From NCBI GenBank assembly GCA_020831525.1, contig JAFIGH010000001.1, forward strand, positions 1 through 64,000: a DNA stretch of 64,000 nt, read 5' to 3'. Source of the stretch: Opitutales bacterium (GTDB lineage Bacteria > Verrucomicrobiota > Verrucomicrobiia > Opitutales > Oceanipulchritudinaceae). Shown here in pieces: positions 16,756-25,109 of the stretch (position 1 is its first letter; each line of letters begins with the position of its first letter). The notes below the pieces were generated by a model. That model had not been told where the DNA came from and made no database searches. It was given only the letters and a program-made list of their open reading frames with translations. The position numbers were made by a program, and so were the translations under genes.

Positions 16756-17883
16756 TCAGAGCTGTGCGACGGAGTCGCGGACGATTAGCTTGGGGGTGAC
16801 GAGGACTTGGATGTCCTGCTCGACTTCGGGGTGTTCCACGCGCCAGCTCAGTTGATCGACGGCGAGGTGCCCGATGAGGTCGGCCTGCACGTCGATGGTG
16901 GTGACGGCGGGGTGCAGGTTCATGACGAGAGATTCCTCGTTGTTGCAGGAGATCACACTTACGTCCTTGGCGACATGCAGTCCCGTCTGGTTGAGGACGG
17001 AGTAGAGCTGAACGGCCGTCCGGTCGGAGGGAACGAAGAGGGCGGTGGGGCGTTTTTTCGCCGGAAGGGCGGCCCATTCCTCGACGAGGTGTCTGACGTT
17101 GTCGATGAGGGTTATGGCGGGCAGGGGCCAGATGCGGGTGTCGGGCGGCGGTGACTCAAGGAGGCTGTATTCGAGGCCGAGTTGGGTGGCGGCAATGTAG
17201 AAAGCGGCTTTCAGTTGCTCAAACTGCACCTGGCCCGGCTTTGGGTTAAAAAAGGCGACACGGCGGTGCCCCCGTTCGCGCAGGTGTTCGGCGATGAACT
17301 GCCCGGCTTGGAGGGTGCTGAAATTGACGTGATCGCCGCGGGCGTTGAGCGGACGGCCCATGAGCCAGACGTGCGGGTAGCGGTTGATGCTGCGGACCAG
17401 TTCGCTCTTTGCGGGCGAGGGGATGTTGCCTTGGTTGGGGCCTTTGAGAATGAGGCCGCCGACGTGATCGTCGGCAAGAAACGGGGGCACGCGTTCGCCG
17501 TCGGGGATGTTGGCGAACAGGACGCTGCGCCCTTCCGCGGAGAGGCTGCGCTCGATGCCCTGCAGGGCCGTACTGACGACGGGGAGGTGGACAAGCGCGT
17601 CTTCCATGCCGAAGCAGACGACGCCGATGTTGCCGGTTTTGGCGCGGTCGCCGCCCGCGCGTGAACGTTTGCGCTGGCGCAGGCGCACGTAGCCGAGTTT
17701 GGCGGCGGCGGCGTGGACCCGTGCGCGGATGTCCTCGTGGACGTCGGCATGGTTGTTGAAGACCCGCGAGACGGTCCCGGTGGCGACTCCCGCCGCCTTG
17801 GCGACTTCGGTTATGGTCGCACGCGGTTTGGTGCGCACGGACGCGTTTTTTGCGGTTTTCGGGGGAGTCTTTATCTTCGTCAT
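16756..17883 (-). CDS. LacI-family transcriptional regulator
   Basis: This 375-residue protein has a basic N-terminal extension and then the LacI helix-turn-helix and hinge (TITEVAKAAGVATGTVSRVFN, about residues 23-43; ARVHAAAAKLGYV). A periplasmic-binding-type effector domain follows (NIGVVCFGMEDAL, VISCNNEES, VTTIDVQ). Such proteins bind palindromic operators and usually release them when a sugar binds. It sits between two oppositely oriented clusters, the natural place for a pathway-specific regulator. Palindromes TTTCAnTGAAA at 16221, 17945 and, in variant form, 19657 and 58158 are its likely sites. The one 62 bp upstream of its own start suggests autoregulation. The effector is unknown. 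Confidence 0.92.
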   Translation of the reverse strand: MTKIKTPPKTAKNASVRTKPRATITEVAKAAGVATGTVSRVFNNHADVHEDIRARVHAAAAKLGYVRLRQRKRSRAGGDRAKTGNIGVVCFGMEDALVHLPVVSTALQGIERSLSAEGRSVLFANIPDGERVPPFLADDHVGGLILKGPNQGNIPSPAKSELVRSINRYPHVWLMGRPLNARGDHVNFSTLQAGQFIAEHLRERGHRRVAFFNPKPGQVQFEQLKAAFYIAATQLGLEYSLLESPPPDTRIWPLPAITLIDNVRHLVEEWAALPAKKRPTALFVPSDRTAVQLYSVLNQTGLHVAKDVSVISCNNEESLVMNLHPAVTTIDVQADLIGHLAVDQLSWRVEHPEVEQDIQVLVTPKLIVRDSVAQL

Positions 17884-17944
17884 AGCTTAAGTCGAATTAC
17901 AGCTCTCCCAAAGGTTCCGAATTCGGACGAGTTGGCAACCTTTA

Positions 17945-17955
17945 TTTCATTGAAA
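17945..17955. promoter_or_regulatory. LacI-type operator upstream of the regulator gene
   Basis: TTTCA-T-TGAAA is a perfect palindrome with one central base, the same core as the operator at 16221-16235. It lies 62 bp upstream of the regulator start and overlaps the U-tract of the terminator at 17961-17982. Autoregulation is the simplest reading. Confidence 0.55.
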
Positions 17956-17960
17956 CAAAA

Positions 17961-17982
17961 GCGCCCCGGAAAACCGGGGCGC
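17961..17982 (-). terminator. Rho-independent terminator of the 18020-19216 gene
   Basis: GCGCCCCGG-AAAA-CCGGGGCGC forms a perfect 9-bp GC stem with a 4-base loop. On the minus strand it is followed directly by TTTTGTTT. It lies about 40 bp past the stop codon at 18020 and separates that gene from the regulator gene. Confidence 0.85.
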
Positions 17983-18019
17983 TTGGTGTATAGAATTGGT
18001 GCTGAAGGGCGGTCCGCTC

Positions 18020-19216
18020 TCAGGGAATGGGAACAAACATCCACGCTCCGGTTTCATGAACGTCGGCCACGTAGGTCCAGCCTACGGCGGGATTGTAGAC
18101 CCACGGGTCGTGCCCGACGTAGAGCTGCCCCATCCAGTCGCCGGTGTCGGCCCAGCCGTCGACGACAGTGTAGCCGTACCACGTGACTTCGCCGTCGGTC
18201 GTGTAGGGTGTGACCGAAGCGTAGGTCGTGCCGACGCGGATCTCGTCGAAGATGATGTGGGCCTCGGGGCGGCCGTCATCGGGAAAGTCGGCGTCGCCCG
18301 CTTCAACGCCGATGCGCCCGACGGGGATGTGGAACGGCAACCCATTTCCTCTCAGGATGTCCTCCGTCAGGCCGTCTTCGTCGATCTCGGCTTCGAGGCT
18401 CGGGTTGACCCAGAAGGTGACGCGGTCGCCGGTGGCGGTGGCGGGATTGCCTTCGTCGTCGGTGATTTCGCCTTCCACGACGTTGCGCTCGATGCGCGCG
18501 ACGACGAGACTGGTCTGCTCGTGCATGAGGACGCCGGTGCGGATGCTGGTGACTTCGGAGTTGAACTTCCAGTCATTTGTCGGGGCGGCTGAGCCATCGC
18601 CGAAGTAGGATGGCGTCCCGATGAGTGCGTCCAGGGCGTTGCCACCGAATTGGCCGGTGTCCGGCGGACCCATCAGGCGAATTCCGGCGTTGCGGGGGTA
18701 GAGGTTGTCGCCGTAGGGGTAATCGCCCTCGAAGACAGGATCTTCCGGGTCGAGTTCCGGGCCGACGCGCTGGGCGAGGAAAGAGATGTAGTAGACCGAG
18801 CCCGGCTCGCTGCCGAGGGGGTCCGCGAGTTCGCGGGCGATGTTCAGGCTGCTGGAGGCGAAATCGCCGCGGATTGCGCCCGAGCCGTAGGCGTGGTTGC
18901 CGGAGGTGACGAGCCGGTTGCCCTCGGCGTCGGTGTATTCCAAGGTCCCTTCCTGAATCGGGGCGGAAAGCCCCTGCGAGCCCGCGGAGGTGACCCGCCA
19001 CGGGGCGGCCCAGCCGAAGCCGCCTTCGAGGTTCCCGAAGGTGAGGCTGCCGCCGACATCGTAGTCGAAGCCCTCGTAGGCAAGCAGGTTGTCGTCGTCG
19101 TGCACGATATTGGCGTGCGCGGTAGCTCCGAGCGAGAGCGCGAGACACAAGGCGCCCGTGACAAGGCGGGCCGCCGGTGTGGATGATTTTGGTAGCTTCA
19201 TTCTTTTATCTTTCAT
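18020..19216 (-). CDS. Secreted jelly-roll protein with W-rich C-terminal tail
   Basis: This protein of about 398 residues starts MKDKRMKLPK with a signal peptide ending near AHA. The mature part opens with YEGFDYDVGG and GWAAPW, and DEIRVGTTYA closes a domain of roughly 280 residues that looks like a LamG/concanavalin-type beta-sandwich. The same opening and closing motifs occur in the middle of the double pectate lyase at 58162. The C-terminal 60 residues (DGWADTGDWMGQLYVG, WVYNPAVGWTYV) form a tryptophan/tyrosine-rich module that I associate with Verrucomicrobiota surface proteins. ATG at 19216 is chosen because the residues further upstream do not look like a leader; 19201 is an alternative. 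It is probably a polysaccharide-binding surface protein. Confidence 0.65.
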   Translation of the reverse strand: MKDKRMKLPKSSTPAARLVTGALCLALSLGATAHANIVHDDDNLLAYEGFDYDVGGSLTFGNLEGGFGWAAPWRVTSAGSQGLSAPIQEGTLEYTDAEGNRLVTSGNHAYGSGAIRGDFASSSLNIARELADPLGSEPGSVYYISFLAQRVGPELDPEDPVFEGDYPYGDNLYPRNAGIRLMGPPDTGQFGGNALDALIGTPSYFGDGSAAPTNDWKFNSEVTSIRTGVLMHEQTSLVVARIERNVVEGEITDDEGNPATATGDRVTFWVNPSLEAEIDEDGLTEDILRGNGLPFHIPVGRIGVEAGDADFPDDGRPEAHIIFDEIRVGTTYASVTPYTTDGEVTWYGYTVVDGWADTGDWMGQLYVGHDPWVYNPAVGWTYVADVHETGAWMFVPIP

Positions 19217-19311
19217 TCGTATACGGGGTGTTTGAGAAACCCCGGTCCCGGCGGGCGGGTCCGCGCCGGAGAGCGGGGCGTCAGACTTAGTGAGGTCGAC
19301 TGTTTTCTTTA

Positions 19312-19354
19312 TTTCACTGATGTGTGTCAACAAAAATCATTGAAATTCAAATGA
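19312..19354 (-). promoter_or_regulatory. Possible promoter/operator of the 18020-19216 gene
   Basis: On the minus strand TTGACA (19325-19330) is a good -35 element. TTTCACTGATG at 19312-19322, in its spacer, matches 9 of 11 positions of the LacI-type palindrome, as at the left operon. An imperfect palindrome, TCATTGAAATTCAAATGA, lies at 19337-19354. No clear -10 is visible, so this is tentative. The rest of 19217-19617 shows no gene. Confidence 0.35.
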
Positions 19355-19617
19355 AATAATAAACATGCGTTGGATGCTCCTTCGTTCCGCTGTTTTCCTG
19401 CCGTCGTCCGTCCGGTTGGTGTTTTCGCTACGGGTCGCGGCTAAATTTTCCGGGCGGGGGCTGTGTCGGCGCGGGCGTAGGCGGAGCGGTATATAACCCG
19501 TCGCCAGGTTTTCGCGGGCCGCAGGTTCCGAAGGCTTTAATGTGCGGCGGGGCGGTCGTGCGAGCTGTCCGCCGTGGTGGTTTTCCGGCTGCGTCGGGAA
19601 ATTTCTTCGGAATTGCA

Positions 19618-19668
19618 TTGACACGGCCTTGGTGAAGCATGTTGAATTTTGGTCAGTTTCATATGAAA
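19618..19668 (+). promoter_or_regulatory. Right-operon promoter with LacI-type operator
   Basis: TTGACA (19618-19623) is followed after 18 bp by TTGAAT (19642-19647). TTTCATATGAAA at 19657-19668, a perfect 12-bp palindrome closely related to the TTTCAnTGAAA sites, covers the expected transcription start. It lies 60 bp upstream of the start codon of the first gene of the 38-kb run. Confidence 0.55.
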
Positions 19669-19727
19669 TAAAACGAATTTTTGCCGCTTCCCTTTTGGGC
19701 AGTGGCACTATCATTGATAAAGACCCC

Positions 19728-21980
19728 ATGAAACAAATCTGGAAATACCTCCTCACGCTTCTTCCGTTTCTGGTCGTCTGGGCGTTTCCCGCCCACGGCG
19801 ACGTTCCCTCGTTTCCCGGCGCGGACGAGGATGCGACGACCCCGGGCGGACGCTGGGGGCGCGTGATCTTCGTGACGAACCTGCAGGACTCCGGAGAGGG
19901 CAGCCTGCGCGCCGCGATGGAAACGGCGGGCCGCCGAATGGTGCTCTTTCATGTGAGCGGTGTGATCGAGCTGAAGTCGCCGATCACGGTGACGGCGCCG
20001 CGGATGACCGTGGCGGGCCAGTCCGCTCCCGGCGACGGTATTGTCATCAGCGGGGATGAGGTGGTGATCGACACGTACGACGTCATTCTGCGCTACCTGA
20101 CCTTCCACCGCGAGGGCCTGCGGGAGCAAGAGGACGCCCTGCGCCTGACCGACCAGGCGAAAGACGTGGTGACCGACAATCTCCGTTTCGTGCGCCGCCT
20201 CGACGGCGACCTTGCCTCCGTCCGTTCGGTTCTGCCGGCGGTGGACAGCGATCTCGACGGAATCCCCGATGCGTGGAAACGCCGTTTCGGGTTCGACCCG
20301 GACAATCCCCGCTTCGGCGTCTTCGACGCGAACCGCTCGGGGCTCAGCAACCTCGAGGAATTCCTCAGCGGGCGCGACCCGCGCAGCCGCATCGACTTTT
20401 CCGACCCGCGCCAGAATGTGAACGTACTCGATCCCGAAGTGCGCTTGGCCGACAGCGCGGAGGGTCAGACGCCCCGCCTGCGGTCCGCGCCGTATTACAT
20501 ACTGGATCCGGACGATTTTCAGCGGCACATCGAGTATTTCAACAGTGTCGACACCGAGGAGCGCGTTGTGAACAAGGTCTCAAACGCGGAGTCGTGGGAT
20601 TGGCTGAAGACGCGGATTCCGTTCTTCGAGTCGTCCGACGCCGACCTCGAGGAGATCTATTACTTCCGCTGGTGGGCTTTGCGCAAGCACCTCAAGACCG
20701 CCAACGGCTATCCGGCCTACACCGAGTTCATCGAACTGGAGACACAGGCACCCTTTGTTCCGGACCACCGCGTCATCGCGAGCGGCGTCTCCCACCACCT
20801 CCGCAACACCCGCTGGATGCGCGACCAGCAATTCGAGGAGGGTTATATCGACTTTTGGCTGAGGAGCAACGACGACCGGCCGCCGGACCACTTCCACCAG
20901 TACAGCAACTGGTTCCACCACACGCTCTGGGAGCGCAACAAGGTGGTCGATGACGACGAATTTCTCATTGAGCGTTTCGACGACCTGCTGGCCGATTACC
21001 GCGCATGGCAGGAAGAACATCAGCTGGAGAGCGGTCTCTACTGGCAGTACGATGTGTGGGACGCGATGGAGGAGTCCATCAGCGGTTCGCGCACGGAGAA
21101 AAACAAACGCCCGCCGCTGAACAGCTACATGTACGGCAACGCCCTTGGCATGGCGGAGATCGCGCGGTTGGCCGGTCGCCCGGAGATCGCGGCGGAATTG
21201 AAGGAGGAAGCCCGCGAACTGCGCGAGTTGACCCTCCACACCCTGTGGAACCCGGCGAGCCGTTTCTTCGAAGTGGTGCATGAGGACGGCACTTTTGCCA
21301 ATGTGCGCGAAGCCATCGGCTTCATCCCGTGGTATTTCCATCTGCCGGAAAAGAACCGCGGCTACGAGGTGGCTTGGAAGCAGGCCATCGACCCGGAAGG
21401 ATTTTGGGCACCCTACGGCTTCACCACGGCGGAGCGCCGTCATCCGCTCTTTCGCTCGCACAACATCGGCACCTGCGAGTGGGACGGCGCCGTGTGGCCG
21501 TTTGCCACCTCGCAGACGCTCGAGGCCATGGGCAACGTTCTCCGGGACTACGGGGACGTGCCGGTCACGGTCAAGGACTGGTTCGACGCCTTTATCATCT
21601 ACACCCGTTCGCACCGCTTCTACGACAACATCCCGTACATCGGCGAGTATCAGGACGAGGTCACGGGCTACTGGCTCAAGGGCAAAGATCCGCGCGCATA
21701 TTTCTACAATCATTCGACCTACGCGGACCTCCTCATCACCAACCTTGTGGGTCTCCGCCCGCGGGCGGACAATGTCCTCGAGGTGAATCCGCTGCTGCCG
21801 GAAGGGGAGTGGGCGTGGTTCGCCCTCGACGGGGTGCGCTACCGCGGGCACGACGTCACGATTCTGTGGGACCGCCTCGGCGACCGCTACGGATTCGGGC
21901 CGGGCTTTCATGTCTTGGTCGACGGCGAACTGTTTATGCAGGCGGACTCGTTGCAACGGCTCAAGGGAGAGCTACCCTGA
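19728..21980 (+). CDS. Truncated PL1-like domain fused to MGH1/GH63-like glycosidase
   Basis: This 750-residue protein has a signal peptide (about 1-24) and the first 135 residues of a PL1-type pectate lyase helix (GRVIFVTNLQDSGEGSLRAA, SAPGDGIVI). At residue 171 it jumps to the calcium-binding tail normally found at the C-terminus of such lyases (DSDLDGIPDAWKRRFG). The roughly 270-residue catalytic core of the lyase is missing. From about residue 255 comes an (alpha/alpha)6 glycoside hydrolase of the MGH1/GH63/trehalase kind, with YDVWDAMEESISGS, RPPLNSYMYGNA and CEWDGAVWPFATSQT. The lyase part is likely inactive, perhaps a binding domain; the hydrolase part looks intact. ATG at 19728 begins a good signal peptide. 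It is first in the right operon. Confidence 0.72.
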   Translation: MKQIWKYLLTLLPFLVVWAFPAHGDVPSFPGADEDATTPGGRWGRVIFVTNLQDSGEGSLRAAMETAGRRMVLFHVSGVIELKSPITVTAPRMTVAGQSAPGDGIVISGDEVVIDTYDVILRYLTFHREGLREQEDALRLTDQAKDVVTDNLRFVRRLDGDLASVRSVLPAVDSDLDGIPDAWKRRFGFDPDNPRFGVFDANRSGLSNLEEFLSGRDPRSRIDFSDPRQNVNVLDPEVRLADSAEGQTPRLRSAPYYILDPDDFQRHIEYFNSVDTEERVVNKVSNAESWDWLKTRIPFFESSDADLEEIYYFRWWALRKHLKTANGYPAYTEFIELETQAPFVPDHRVIASGVSHHLRNTRWMRDQQFEEGYIDFWLRSNDDRPPDHFHQYSNWFHHTLWERNKVVDDDEFLIERFDDLLADYRAWQEEHQLESGLYWQYDVWDAMEESISGSRTEKNKRPPLNSYMYGNALGMAEIARLAGRPEIAAELKEEARELRELTLHTLWNPASRFFEVVHEDGTFANVREAIGFIPWYFHLPEKNRGYEVAWKQAIDPEGFWAPYGFTTAERRHPLFRSHNIGTCEWDGAVWPFATSQTLEAMGNVLRDYGDVPVTVKDWFDAFIIYTRSHRFYDNIPYIGEYQDEVTGYWLKGKDPRAYFYNHSTYADLLITNLVGLRPRADNVLEVNPLLPEGEWAWFALDGVRYRGHDVTILWDRLGDRYGFGPGFHVLVDGELFMQADSLQRLKGELP

Positions 21981-22085
21981 GAAAGAGTTTTCATAGTGGA
22001 TGTTTTGGGTTACAGCGTCAGGTCAGCGGGGTGGGTGGTCGCCGAAAAGGCGACCCCGGCTCAATTCCTTTTCAGGGTGGGAGTT

Positions 22086-25000
22086 GTGCCGCGCCGCCCC
22101 CTGGCCTGGCTTTGTTTTTTTCTTCTTCCCGCGGCGGTTGTTCTGCCGGACCTGCGCGCCGAGCAAATCGGCCGCGCCGTGCACCGCGGTGATACCGGTG
22201 CGCTGATTTACGAGGAGGACGACCTCGGCAACCGCCTGCCGGATTTTTCCGCCGCGGGCTACGCCGGAGGCGGCGTGCCTCTTCCGGTAGTGGACGCCCG
22301 TGTGCGGGTTGCGCCCGGAGCGGGTGACGACACCGCCCGGATCCAGGCGGCGATCGACTACGTGGCGTCTCTGCCTGCCGATGACGACGGGTTCCGCGGC
22401 GCGGTTGCGCTGGAGGCGGGCGAATTCCGTGTCTACGGCCAGCTCCGCATATCGGCGTCGGGCGTGGTCCTGCGCGGACAGGGGAATGGCGGCGACGGCT
22501 CGGTGATTGTCGCGGCGGGCACGGACCGCCGCACGCTCATCGTCGTGCGGGGAACGGGCGATGCCGTTACCGGTGAATCCGTCGCCGTCGCGGACGACTA
22601 CGTGCCGGTGGGCGGGCTGTGGATCACTCCGGATTCGACGGCGGATTTTTCCGTCGGCGACCGTGTGCGGATCGACCGTCCCAGCCCGAAGGAATGGATC
22701 GAGGCTGTGGGCATGCACATCTCGCCGGCGCGGACGCACTACCGTTGGCGGGAGGGGCGGATCGACCTTTCGTGGGACCGCACCGTGACGGAAGTTGCGG
22801 ACGGTCGGCTGCGGCTCGACGCACCGTTGACGACTGCGCTGGAGGCGCGGTTCGGCGGGGCGACGGTCGTGAGGGTCGAGGACCCGGGGCGCATTGCCCG
22901 CGTGGGCATCGAACGCCTCCGCCTCGTTTCCGAGTACGACACGCGTTATCCCATGGACGAGGAGCACGCGTGGATGGGCATCCAGATGGACCATGTGGAG
23001 GACGCGTGGGTGGCGGATGTCACGGGCCGGCACTTTGTCAGCTCCCTTGTCGACCTCGGGCCGGGAGCGCGCGCCGTCACGGTGCAGGATTGCCGCTCCC
23101 TCGAACCTGTGTCGGAAAACGGCGGGTACCGTCGGCACACCTTCCACACACGGGGCCAGCGAACGCTATTTCTCCGCTGCCGCGCCGAACAGGGACGCCA
23201 CGACTTCACTGTCGGCTACCTTGCCACGGGACCGAACGTTTTTCTCGACTGCGAGGCGGTCGAATCCACCGGCACGAGCGGCTCCATCGGCAGCTGGGCC
23301 TCCGGCGCGCTCTTTGACAATGTGATTATCGACGGCGGTGACCTCGCCCTCGACAATATGGAGATCCGCTACGGCGGGGTGGGATGGGCGGCGGGCAACA
23401 GCGCGCTCTGGCAGTGCGAGGCGTCGCGCATCATCTGCCGTTCTCCGCCGGGTACGCTCAACTGGGCCATCGGTGTGTGGGGCAAGTTCATCGGCGAAGG
23501 GCGCTGGCAGCGCTCCAACGAGATTTTCGAGCCGCGCAGCCTGTACGAAGCACAACTTGAAGAACGTCTCGGAACCGACGCCGTGGCGGCACTCGAAAAA
23601 CGCGCATACAGTCCCCGCGGCGACGCCAATGCCCCCGCCCTTGAGGATGTCGTCGACGCCTCCGCATGGAGATCCGGCGCCGATGCGCCGGCGATCACCG
23701 GCGGGCTGCGCATCGAGAACGGCTGGCTCGTCGACGACAACGGTCTTGTAAGCGGAGGCACCTCGCCGATGCAGTGGTGGCGCGGCCATCTGCTGCCTAC
23801 GTGCACGGGCGACTACGATCCGCACCTGACGCGGTTTCTGCCCGGGCGCATCGGGCCGGGTGCGACGGAAGACTTTGCGGAGCTGCTGCAGCGCATGCGC
23901 GCAAACAACCATGCCGTCATGCGCCATCACTGGGGCCTCTGGTATGACCGCCGCCGCGAAGACCACCAGATGGTGCGCCGGGCGACAAACGAGGTCTGGC
24001 CGCCTTTCTACGAGATGCCGTGGGCGCGCAGCGGCGAGGGGCGCGCGTGGGACGGGCTGAGCAAGTTCGACCTCGAACGCTTCAATCCGTGGTATTTCAG
24101 CCGACTCCGCGAGTTCGCCGCCGTCGCGCGCGGGGAGGGGAGGGTCCTCGTCAATGAGATGTATTTCCAGCACAACATACTCGAGGCGGGGGCGCACTGG
24201 GCGGACTTTCCGTGGCGCCCGGTAAACGCCGTGCAGGACACCGGGTTCCGCGAGCCGCCGGAGTATGCCGGCGGCAAACGTGTTTTCAAGGCCGACGACT
24301 TTTACGACGTGGAACACCCGGTGCGCCGCGAGCTGCACCGCAAATACATCCGCAAGTGTCTCGATAATCTCGCGGGTGAGCCCAATGTTATTCACACGAC
24401 CAGCGAGGAATACAGCGGACCCCTGCACTTCGTCGAGTTTTGGCTCGATGTGGTGGAGGAGTGGATGGAGGAAACAGGCCACCGCCCGCTTATCGGCTTG
24501 AGCGCACCGAAGGACGTGCAGGATGCGATTCTCGGCGATCCCCGGCGCGCGGATTTCGTTGATGTCATTGAGTTCAAATACTGGTGGGACTCGACGGACG
24601 GACAATACGCGCCGGACGGCGGGCAGAGCCTCGCGCCCCGGCAGCACCTGCGTCAGTGGCGCGGCGCGCGCCCCTCGACGGACGATGTGGCGAAAATGAT
24701 CGAAGAGTATCGTTTCCGTTTCCCGGAGAAGGCGATCCTCGCGGGCGCTCTTCCCGGCGGGCATGACCCGTGGCGGGTGTTGGCGGCGGGCGGTTCGATT
24801 CCGGAGCTTCCGTCCGCGCTGGATCCCGCGCTTCGCGCCGCCCTTCCGTCCATGCGGCCGATGCACGGAAACGGGGGGCAAGGCGACTTTTTCGTGCTCG
24901 GCGATGAAGACGGGCGCCGCCTTGTCTATGCCCTGTCGGGCTCGTCACCGCGCGTGGACCTTTCCGGACACCGCGGCAGTTTCGAGCGCCGGGCTGTCGA

Positions 25001-25109
25001 TCCAGCCACGGGCCGCCTTGGCCCCGCCCGCGAAACCATTCAGGGCGGCGGCACCGCGCGCGTCGCCCGCTCTGTGCGTGAACCTTCCCTCTTCTGGATC
25101 AGTCGATGA
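22086..25109 (+). CDS. DUF6298-like secreted beta-helix plus barrel protein
   Basis: About 1007 residues. GTG at 22086 is chosen: AGGGTGG lies five bases upstream and a signal peptide (LAWLCFFLLPAAVV) follows. Residues about 40-470 form a right-handed beta-helix of the pectate-lyase-3 type (DTARIQAAIDYVA, VVLRGQGNGG, repeated strands). Residues about 545-900 look like an (alpha/beta)8 domain (HHWGLWYDRRREDHQ, HTTSEEYSGPLHFVEFW, DFVDVIEFKYWWDS). This layout fits the DUF6298 group of polysaccharide-locus proteins, whose activity is not established to my knowledge. The EE of SEEYSG and nearby acids are candidate catalytic residues. The stop overlaps the next start. Confidence 0.6.
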   Translation: MPRRPLAWLCFFLLPAAVVLPDLRAEQIGRAVHRGDTGALIYEEDDLGNRLPDFSAAGYAGGGVPLPVVDARVRVAPGAGDDTARIQAAIDYVASLPADDDGFRGAVALEAGEFRVYGQLRISASGVVLRGQGNGGDGSVIVAAGTDRRTLIVVRGTGDAVTGESVAVADDYVPVGGLWITPDSTADFSVGDRVRIDRPSPKEWIEAVGMHISPARTHYRWREGRIDLSWDRTVTEVADGRLRLDAPLTTALEARFGGATVVRVEDPGRIARVGIERLRLVSEYDTRYPMDEEHAWMGIQMDHVEDAWVADVTGRHFVSSLVDLGPGARAVTVQDCRSLEPVSENGGYRRHTFHTRGQRTLFLRCRAEQGRHDFTVGYLATGPNVFLDCEAVESTGTSGSIGSWASGALFDNVIIDGGDLALDNMEIRYGGVGWAAGNSALWQCEASRIICRSPPGTLNWAIGVWGKFIGEGRWQRSNEIFEPRSLYEAQLEERLGTDAVAALEKRAYSPRGDANAPALEDVVDASAWRSGADAPAITGGLRIENGWLVDDNGLVSGGTSPMQWWRGHLLPTCTGDYDPHLTRFLPGRIGPGATEDFAELLQRMRANNHAVMRHHWGLWYDRRREDHQMVRRATNEVWPPFYEMPWARSGEGRAWDGLSKFDLERFNPWYFSRLREFAAVARGEGRVLVNEMYFQHNILEAGAHWADFPWRPVNAVQDTGFREPPEYAGGKRVFKADDFYDVEHPVRRELHRKYIRKCLDNLAGEPNVIHTTSEEYSGPLHFVEFWLDVVEEWMEETGHRPLIGLSAPKDVQDAILGDPRRADFVDVIEFKYWWDSTDGQYAPDGGQSLAPRQHLRQWRGARPSTDDVAKMIEEYRFRFPEKAILAGALPGGHDPWRVLAAGGSIPELPSALDPALRAALPSMRPMHGNGGQGDFFVLGDEDGRRLVYALSGSSPRVDLSGHRGSFERRAVDPATGRLGPARETIQGGGTARVARSVREPSLFWISR

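Noticed and set aside
23166-24881. 571-codon open frame on the minus strand
   Set aside because: It is antisense to the DUF6298-like gene, with low-complexity arginine/alanine composition and no recognisable domain.
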